64,000 nucleotides of DNA from assembly GCA_963978905.1 (NCBI GenBank), contig OZ022256.1, positions 19,717,743 through 19,781,742 on the forward strand. The letters are read 5' to 3'. This DNA is from Trichostrongylus colubriformis. Lineage: Eukaryota > Nematoda > Chromadorea > Rhabditida > Trichostrongylidae. The notes under the pieces are model-generated. The model had not been told where the DNA came from, did not search any database, and saw only the letters and a program-made list of their open reading frames with translations. The translations under genes were made by a program, and so were the position numbers. Shown here in pieces: positions 59,301 through 64,000 of this stretch (position 1 is the stretch's first letter; each line of letters starts with the position of its first letter).

Positions 59301-62300
59301 CCCATACAAACTCACGATCGTGCGAATCACGTCCTCAAAGCATAACCGCAGCTTAAGAGGTAGCGGTTCCTCAGATGGGTATCCTAATTGATAAAAGAAA
59401 ACGAGATGTTGAACAAGGCTCAGCGAGCGCGCTAAAAGGATCGTGGCTTTCATCGAGCAATTTAAAGAAAAAATTGAAATGAGCTTGAGCAGCTACTCAC
59501 CCTGCTCGAGAATAACTTTGAAGAGTTAAGAGGCGTCGTGATTTTCGGAAAAGGCTCAGTTGTAGCAGGTGAAATGTTTTGGCCTAAATGCGCGGCTCAC
59601 TTTTTTGACTGTAAAAGAACCCAGCTGGAACGTTCCCAAGGTCATGAGAGAGAGGAAAGGGGTCGCGGGCCACACTCCAGCTCCTTCCTGCCAAGAAAAA
59701 GAAGATGAACGTTGCTCACCTCATCTCACCGTGCATAGGAGAAATCCAAGATTCGTTTTGTATGTTTCAGGTACGCAAATCGCGCAAAAAATATCAAGAA
59801 CAAACCGAAGATCAATGAAGATCCAAAAGACGCGTTGCTCAGAGAGTATCAGGAAGAGATAGAACGTCTCAAAGCGATGCTTGCCCCTGGAGCAAATGGT
59901 GAACTATTTTTCGAATTTCATACAGATTTATACATACAATCCTATTCATGAAGCTATCTTTCGCCAACCTGATGTGGCTAGAGTGAGCGCTGAGCTATCT
60001 AACTTCACGAACATTAGCGCCCGAAATTAGACCTATGCAGGCGTCAGAACGTCATACATCCATGTGCAAAAACATATCGTGAATCGAATCATCACTATTA
60101 TCAGTTCCAGCTGCTCCTGTACCTCAATTCGACATAGAGGCTGAACGTGCAAAATTACGTGAAGAACTTGAGGCCACAGTGACTGAATTAAGGTAGGTAT
60201 GCTTCGACAAAATAAGACCTTGCTGCCTTCTTTTCAGTGTGTGTCAAAATGGTCTAAGTTGGTCAGATTAAGCGACCACGAGTGGTGTAAGGCTTTTGGC
60301 AGACTTGGTGAAGTGATTCGTATGCGCGGTGGCCTGGGTGGATCCTACTGATGCACGCCCACTTTTTCGACATTGTTCGTACTTGTACCTGCGCATGAGA
60401 GCGACGTAGTGTCGCGCAATGTCGTCACCAGTCACTGTGAATAGTCTGACGCTCCCAAGATCTCTAAGCGATAGCGCTGCTTTTGTGATATAGTATGGAC
60501 TTCTGTGCTTCGAGCCATATTACCCTTTCGAATGCAACCCGTGGCCATACCGACAAACCAGACTTCAGAGGGGCAGCGCTAGCTGTCGGCGTTGGCATTG
60601 TACTGAAGAGAGAGTGAGCGTAGAAGTAGTAGTTAACGTAGTAACCGAGCTAATGGTAATAAAGAGAGCATTCGGATAATGGCAGATCTCCATTAGTCAC
60701 TTACAGAGAAGAGTATCGCAAAGAGCAGATGAGCAAAGCTGAGCTTGCACACGAGCTTCAGGTGCTCAAGGAACAATATGAGAAGGTTTGTTCAAGAGAT
60801 TTTTGATCTGAGAAGGAGTACATGCTTATTCGTTTGACACCTCAACGGCAATTAGAACTCTTTACTTTGCTATCTGCTGGTATTGAAAATAGTGTATTGT
60901 GCTCAGGCAAACTCCGATCTGGACACGATGGAGGGTTTGGATCCGAATGAGGCGGCTCGAAAACTACAACAACTTCAGCAGCAGTTTGTCGGTGGAGAAA
61001 TGGTAATTTAAAGCTCCTTGAGTGTCGTCTCTGTTCTGACAGCGATAAATTCATGAATTTCATGAAATAATGCCCAGAAATGCTTTCATTCCACGGATAT
61101 GAATAAGAATTCTCATAACATATATTCACAGGGACCCTCTTTCCAGGCCGATAACGAACAACTCAAGCAGAAAAGATCGAAGAAATTGAAGGAAGCTGAA
61201 ACAAAGATGCAGCGACTTGCGGGTGAGTATGGATCTGGTGCAAAGATTTGATAGATGTTGAAAATTTTTCCTTAATACTCTCAAGAGAGAAGTCCGAGTG
61301 GCAAATAAATCCTTTTTAATGAATCCTTTCATCGATCATGGACGTTACAGCCGCCCTCAATGTGCACAAAGACGATCCGCTTCTACAAGTTTATAGTTCT
61401 ACGCAGGAGAAACTAGATGCAGTGACAGCAGAGCTCCAGCGAGAGAAAAATCGCGTGGGTTCTTGTGATGTGCTATTCTTGCATTATTACCCGAGACATC
61501 GTTTTGAAATTCACGAGTTTACGTCAAGTGGATAAATTTTCGGATTGACTGCGCCAATGCGTTATTTACTGAGTAGGTATAAAAGGCGGAATCCGTTCCT
61601 GTAGATCACGTCGACAACTGATTGCAATTCAAATCGCTCTCAAAGGATAGCTTGCGCCGATTTCATCAAACATCTATAGCTGATAACAGAAAGTGAATTC
61701 AATATGGAATGCTTCTGCTTTCATTCCTTGAGGTCTCCATTGAACCCTACCTAAATCGGCCTTGCTCGAAATATAGACCTGCTCTCTATGTGATGCATTG
61801 CCCTTGCCAATGAATCTACTAATATCGAGCGTCGAATAACTTTTATTGGGTCTTCGATCATTAGATCGTGCTGCCCAGCCAGATCCAACAGCTAATTACC
61901 ATGAATGTTCGTGTACATGCGCTTATTTTGGGCTGAGTGGAGGCATTTGAAGCTCGGAAAAATAGGGGCTTAGCTCGTGCGGGTATGCTTTCCACTCCTT
62001 GTGTTACCTTTACTCTTGAACCTAGCAGTATTTTCTCTGAACTCCAGCGAGGTTGGTCACCTACCATAGGTTGCCATCATCATGAAATGAGGCGACTACC
62101 TGAATGAAACACACAGTGAAGGTGGATGTGGCCCTATTTTCTCTACTTTTTATCTCTGCTCTCTGTTTTTTATCAGTTTCCCAAGCTTACTTCCTATGGG
62201 CAGTGCATGAACACTGCAAACAACTGTTTTTATTTGTAATTGAGCTGGAATTTTGGAAATGGATCTCGATCAAATTTCAGTCGAAAGCGTTGGAAAGCGA

Positions 62301-63951
62301 AATCGAAGACCTGCAAGGAGAATTCGAATTGGATCGACTCGACTACCTCGAGACTATCCGAAAACAAGATCAACAACTGAAGCTGTTGACGCAGATTTTG
62401 GAGAAAGTACAGCCTACTTTACGAAAGGTGAAACCTTCTGAGTGATTGTGATCTATGAAAAGGAATGGAGATCTGTTCAGGACTCGAACTACTATAACCT
62501 TGAGAAAGTGAAAAAGGATGCTGTCTGGAATGAGGACGAAGGTCGATGGATTCTCCCCGAGATGAGCGTGTCCAGGACTGTGCTGCCAACAGCCAATAAT
62601 GGTAGGTGTTGAAGGAAGCTTATGATATAACGGTTGGCTGATGTACACTATTGTGCACATAACACCTTGGCTGACAGTATTTCGATCGGAACTGCTTTTT
62701 TTTCGAGTTTTACTCAGTACCCATTACTATGTAACATCAAGAACAATTTCTTAATCATCGCGCAGGCGAATAGAATGGTGGTCCACTCTCCACCATGTGC
62801 ACAAAACCGATAGTTTCAATGGATATCGATAGACGGCAATGGAATTCGCATCTCTGCAGCTCATTCATTGGGTGGTTCACCGGCCCTTTCCCGCCCTTTA
62901 CGCAAAACTGACAACTCCGACCAATAATAATCGATGTCGTAATCGAGAAAAAATTTCCCTGTGCGATTTCGTTCACCTAGTGGTGTGGTAAATGAGCGAC
63001 ATTACAATCACATTACACGGCAGACTCAGCTGAATCCCGCACTACCTCACATCGTTATGCGCATCTTCGATTGCAGCCCCGTCCGCATTGTCGCAGGCCC
63101 AGTCCCACAAGCTGCACTTGCCTTTCACTTTTATTCGCCCTTTTCCGTCTACAAAGTTTCGCGGAACCACACCCCACATGTTCGTTTGTTGGGGCCATGT
63201 ATGAGTCATTCTTGTACCTAATCAACAGGTTTCAGCTCGAGCACCAAACATATCAATGCACGCTCCGCCCACCCTGGGCGGAGCGTGGCTTACTTAATGT
63301 GTGCTCCTTACTCCCTGTCCCATGCCCTACCCATCCACAACCTGTCTCCATCTCTACGAGCTGTTTTTGTAATGCCTAATTTCGTGGGATTGTATGGAAG
63401 TACAGACAGTCGAAGCGCTTTGTATACAGTAGGGTTAACTGCGGATTTACACCTCTTACTCATTGTGACCACTTGATAATGCTCATTCAGTTGCGTAACC
63501 ATGTACTTCAGGCATTTTGCATGACAGTGAAAAACTGCTAATTTTCGCTTTTTTTCATCTTATTTGCCCTAGGCATGAACAACCTCGACAGGGCTGCATC
63601 CTTCCCTCGTGACGCCTACGACGAGGACAGCTCAAAGCTTAGAAGAGTAAGTATTAGCGTGTTCCGCAGGGCTTGCGATCTTTTTTTCTGAAACCTGCAA
63701 ACCAAACGATATATCTCTTTGTTCCCTAAGGGTACTGTAGACTTTGCGCTTCCTGATCATAATCGATCGAGTCCATGGGCATTCATAGGTGACAAGGAAA
63801 GGACCCCAGGTCGAAGCTGTCATATATAATGAGATGTATATAATCCGACGTGTATTCGGTAGCTGATCTCAAATCTGTCTCCCAAATTTGTAAAATAATC
63901 TCAGAGCAGATTCACGAGGTTTCCTTTGATGAGCGCCTACACGAATGCAAC
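41311..63951 (+). CDS. osm-3: OSM-3/KIF17-type homodimeric kinesin-2 motor, 18 supported exons, 3' end outside window
   Basis: Plus-end anterograde motor of intraflagellar transport in sensory cilia. Exons: 41311-41382, 52448-52591, 52655-52730, 52930-53045, 56294-56356, 56417-56545, 57529-57652, 58295-58434, 58905-58993, 59771-59898, 60105-60192, 60707-60785, 60907-61002, 61147-61222, 61351-61454, 62281-62427, 62481-62601, 63573-63646; all phases agree, 622 codons (C. elegans OSM-3 is about 699). A tentative exon is 63905-63951. It begins [21 protein letters not shown]-loop GQTGSGKT is at 86-93, switch I SSRSH at 202-206 and switch II DLAGSE at 231-236. The neck [20 protein letters not shown] starts near 325, then Glu/Lys/Gln-rich coiled coils, with FVGGEM (443-448) in the hinge where C. 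elegans G444E deregulates the motor. Intron 1 is 11 kb. Exon 2 and exon 7 use weak acceptors (TTAAG, TTGAG). No stops or frameshifts in the chain. Confidence 0.94.
46680..47060. repeat. R1 repeat copy in osm-3 intron 1
   Basis: AAATGGTCAAAAACCCTAGA, a CCACCGTTCACTCTCAAAAG segment and a GGCGGGTCGGCC motif correspond to R1 copies at 1.1-1.2 and 51.1-51.7 kb. The match is looser than between those copies. Confidence 0.45.
48043..48530. mobile_element. 488-bp TTAA-site (piggyBac-type) MITE
   Basis: Perfect 16-bp terminal inverted repeats, CCCATAACGGACGGTG and its complement, are bounded by TTAA on each side (48039-48042, 48531-48534). This is the hallmark of the piggyBac superfamily, which duplicates TTAA and often begins CCC or CCY. 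A second copy of the terminal motif (CCGTCCGTTATGGG) sits just inside the right end at 48484-48497. The minus frame across it (47980-48474) has no recognised transposase motif. Confidence 0.9.
48850..49070 (+). repeat. dispersed repeat shared with 10.19-10.45 kb
   Basis: Same-strand partner of the repeat near 10.2 kb: GGTGCTATCGTAGTGAGGGG, GCATCTTATGAAAAGTTGC and CCCCATTGCGCTAGCAC landmarks in the same order. Function and type unknown. Confidence 0.55.
50750..51790 (+). repeat. two tandem R1 units, period about 555 bp
   Basis: AAGACAGTGTTTGGGATAAT at about 50.77 kb recurs as AAGACAGTGTTAGGGGTAAT at about 51.32 kb. Similarly, the block GGCGAAAT(T/C)CCCC(C/G)GC recurs at 50.86 and 51.41 kb, and the GGTCCTATTTCT / TTTGACCA block recurs at 51.19 and 51.70 kb. 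Frames in this region are repeat-borne. Confidence 0.65.
53145..53215 (+). repeat. tRNA-derived SINE-like copy in osm-3 intron 4
   Basis: GCGGTGTAGTGACAGGTG resembles an A box and GGGGGATCGAACAC resembles a B box, in the spacing of a tRNA-derived Pol III promoter. It matches the element at 4.80 kb. The cloverleaf is broken, so this is not a tRNA gene. Confidence 0.4.
53540..56045 (-). mobile_element. 5'-truncated RTE-like non-LTR retrotransposon, antisense in osm-3 intron 4
   Basis: Minus-strand translation gives, in order, the C-terminal part of an AP-like endonuclease (about 56045-55620: [18 protein letters not shown], then [20 protein letters not shown] and [11 protein letters not shown]), a linker, a reverse transcriptase (54415-55299: [59 protein letters not shown]), then a FADDVV-type box around 54380 and the RT thumb/C-terminal part (53562-54362). 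A stop at about 54415 and frame changes near 54380 and 55290 disable it. The 5' end of the endonuclease is absent, as usual for LINE copies. It explains most of the 3.2-kb intron. Family level (RTE) is inferred from domain order and short 3' end. Confidence 0.85.
57690..58120. mobile_element. 431-bp palindromic MITE family F, copy 2, in osm-3 intron 7
   Basis: Starts TTAAAGGAATCGTCCACGG and ends with the inverse, with TTAA at both outer ends. Interior blocks are the same as at 33781-34212, with scattered substitutions and small indels. Partial ends of the same type (CGTGGACGATTC) occur at about 50.56 kb and, degenerate, at 57.35 kb. Confidence 0.88.
63240..63400 (+). repeat. third copy of dispersed repeat R2, osm-3 intron 17
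   Basis: ATGCACGCTCCGCCCACCCT then GGGCGGAGCG forms a 25-base palindrome and leads into CTCCCTGTCCCATGCCCTAC, as in the R2 copies near 20.8-21.6 and 21.75 kb. Confidence 0.6.
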
Positions 63952-64000
63952 GTAAGAGGAGAAGCTACCAGCAGGACCTAGGACGGAGCTAACTGTTGCG

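Noticed and set aside
61132..61146. Alternative acceptor (CACAG) for osm-3 exon 14 adding five codons
   Set aside because: The TTTCCAG at 61146 is a better acceptor and gives ADNEQLKQK directly after the hinge, as in the C. elegans protein.
62104..62445. 113-codon frame with hydrophobic N-terminus
   Set aside because: The first part is intron sequence upstream of the TTTCAG at 62280. Only 62281-62427 is coding, as an osm-3 exon.
1..64000. CRISPR arrays, rRNA genes, functional tRNAs
   Set aside because: No regularly spaced identical repeats, no rRNA landmarks, and only degenerate A/B-box-like fragments were seen. A covariance-model search was not possible.

Overview
The window reads as nuclear DNA of a clade V (strongylid, hookworm-like) nematode. 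Three kinds of evidence point there. Two complete or nearly complete multi-exon genes match C. elegans hyl-1 (ceramide synthase) and osm-3 (kinesin-2) almost codon for codon. The introns have nematode TTTCAG-type acceptors, but many are kilobases long and full of transposons, and one has a GC donor. The repeats are mariner, Tc1, BEL/Pao, RTE-type and TTAA-site families. The genus is inferred. Nothing looks bacterial: no operons, no Shine-Dalgarno sites, no CRISPR.

Layout. 1-2.3 kb: three in-frame exons on + encode the C-terminal end of a NIM1-like, AMPK-related protein kinase whose 5' part lies left of the window. Two candidate 3'-terminal exons and an AATAAA signal follow at 7.5-7.8 kb. 2.3-22.6 kb: no gene I can defend; mostly decayed mobile DNA (BEL/Pao polymerase remnant, pogo-like transposase remnant, a chain of mariner- and Tc1-type fold-back elements at 13.9-16.9 kb, and a 0.68-kb palindrome at 20.9-21.5 kb inserted into an older repeat). 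22.6-33.6 kb: complete eight-exon hyl-1-type ceramide synthase (359 aa). Its intron 7 holds a 1.0-kb inverted-repeat element and, 17 bp further on, an apparently intact mariner with a 344-aa DD34D transposase. 36.2-37.0 kb: compact intronless gene with its own TATA box and poly(A) signal, encoding a PB1 domain followed by an RS-rich segment and an RGG/GGF tail. 39-41 kb: two decayed mariners. 41.2-64 kb: osm-3 (18 supported exons, 622 codons, 3' end beyond the window), with a consensus RFX/DAF-19 X-box 80 bp upstream of the ATG, an 11-kb first intron and a 5'-truncated antisense LINE in intron 4.

The recognised host genes are all on + and functionally unrelated: a kinase, sphingolipid synthesis, a low-complexity PB1 protein and a ciliary motor. 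Transposons account for most of the spacing and most of the intron length. The exon chains were assembled by hand from reading frame, splice sites and family resemblance, and no transcript evidence was available. Most open frames outside them are shadows, or frames inside repeats, and are omitted.
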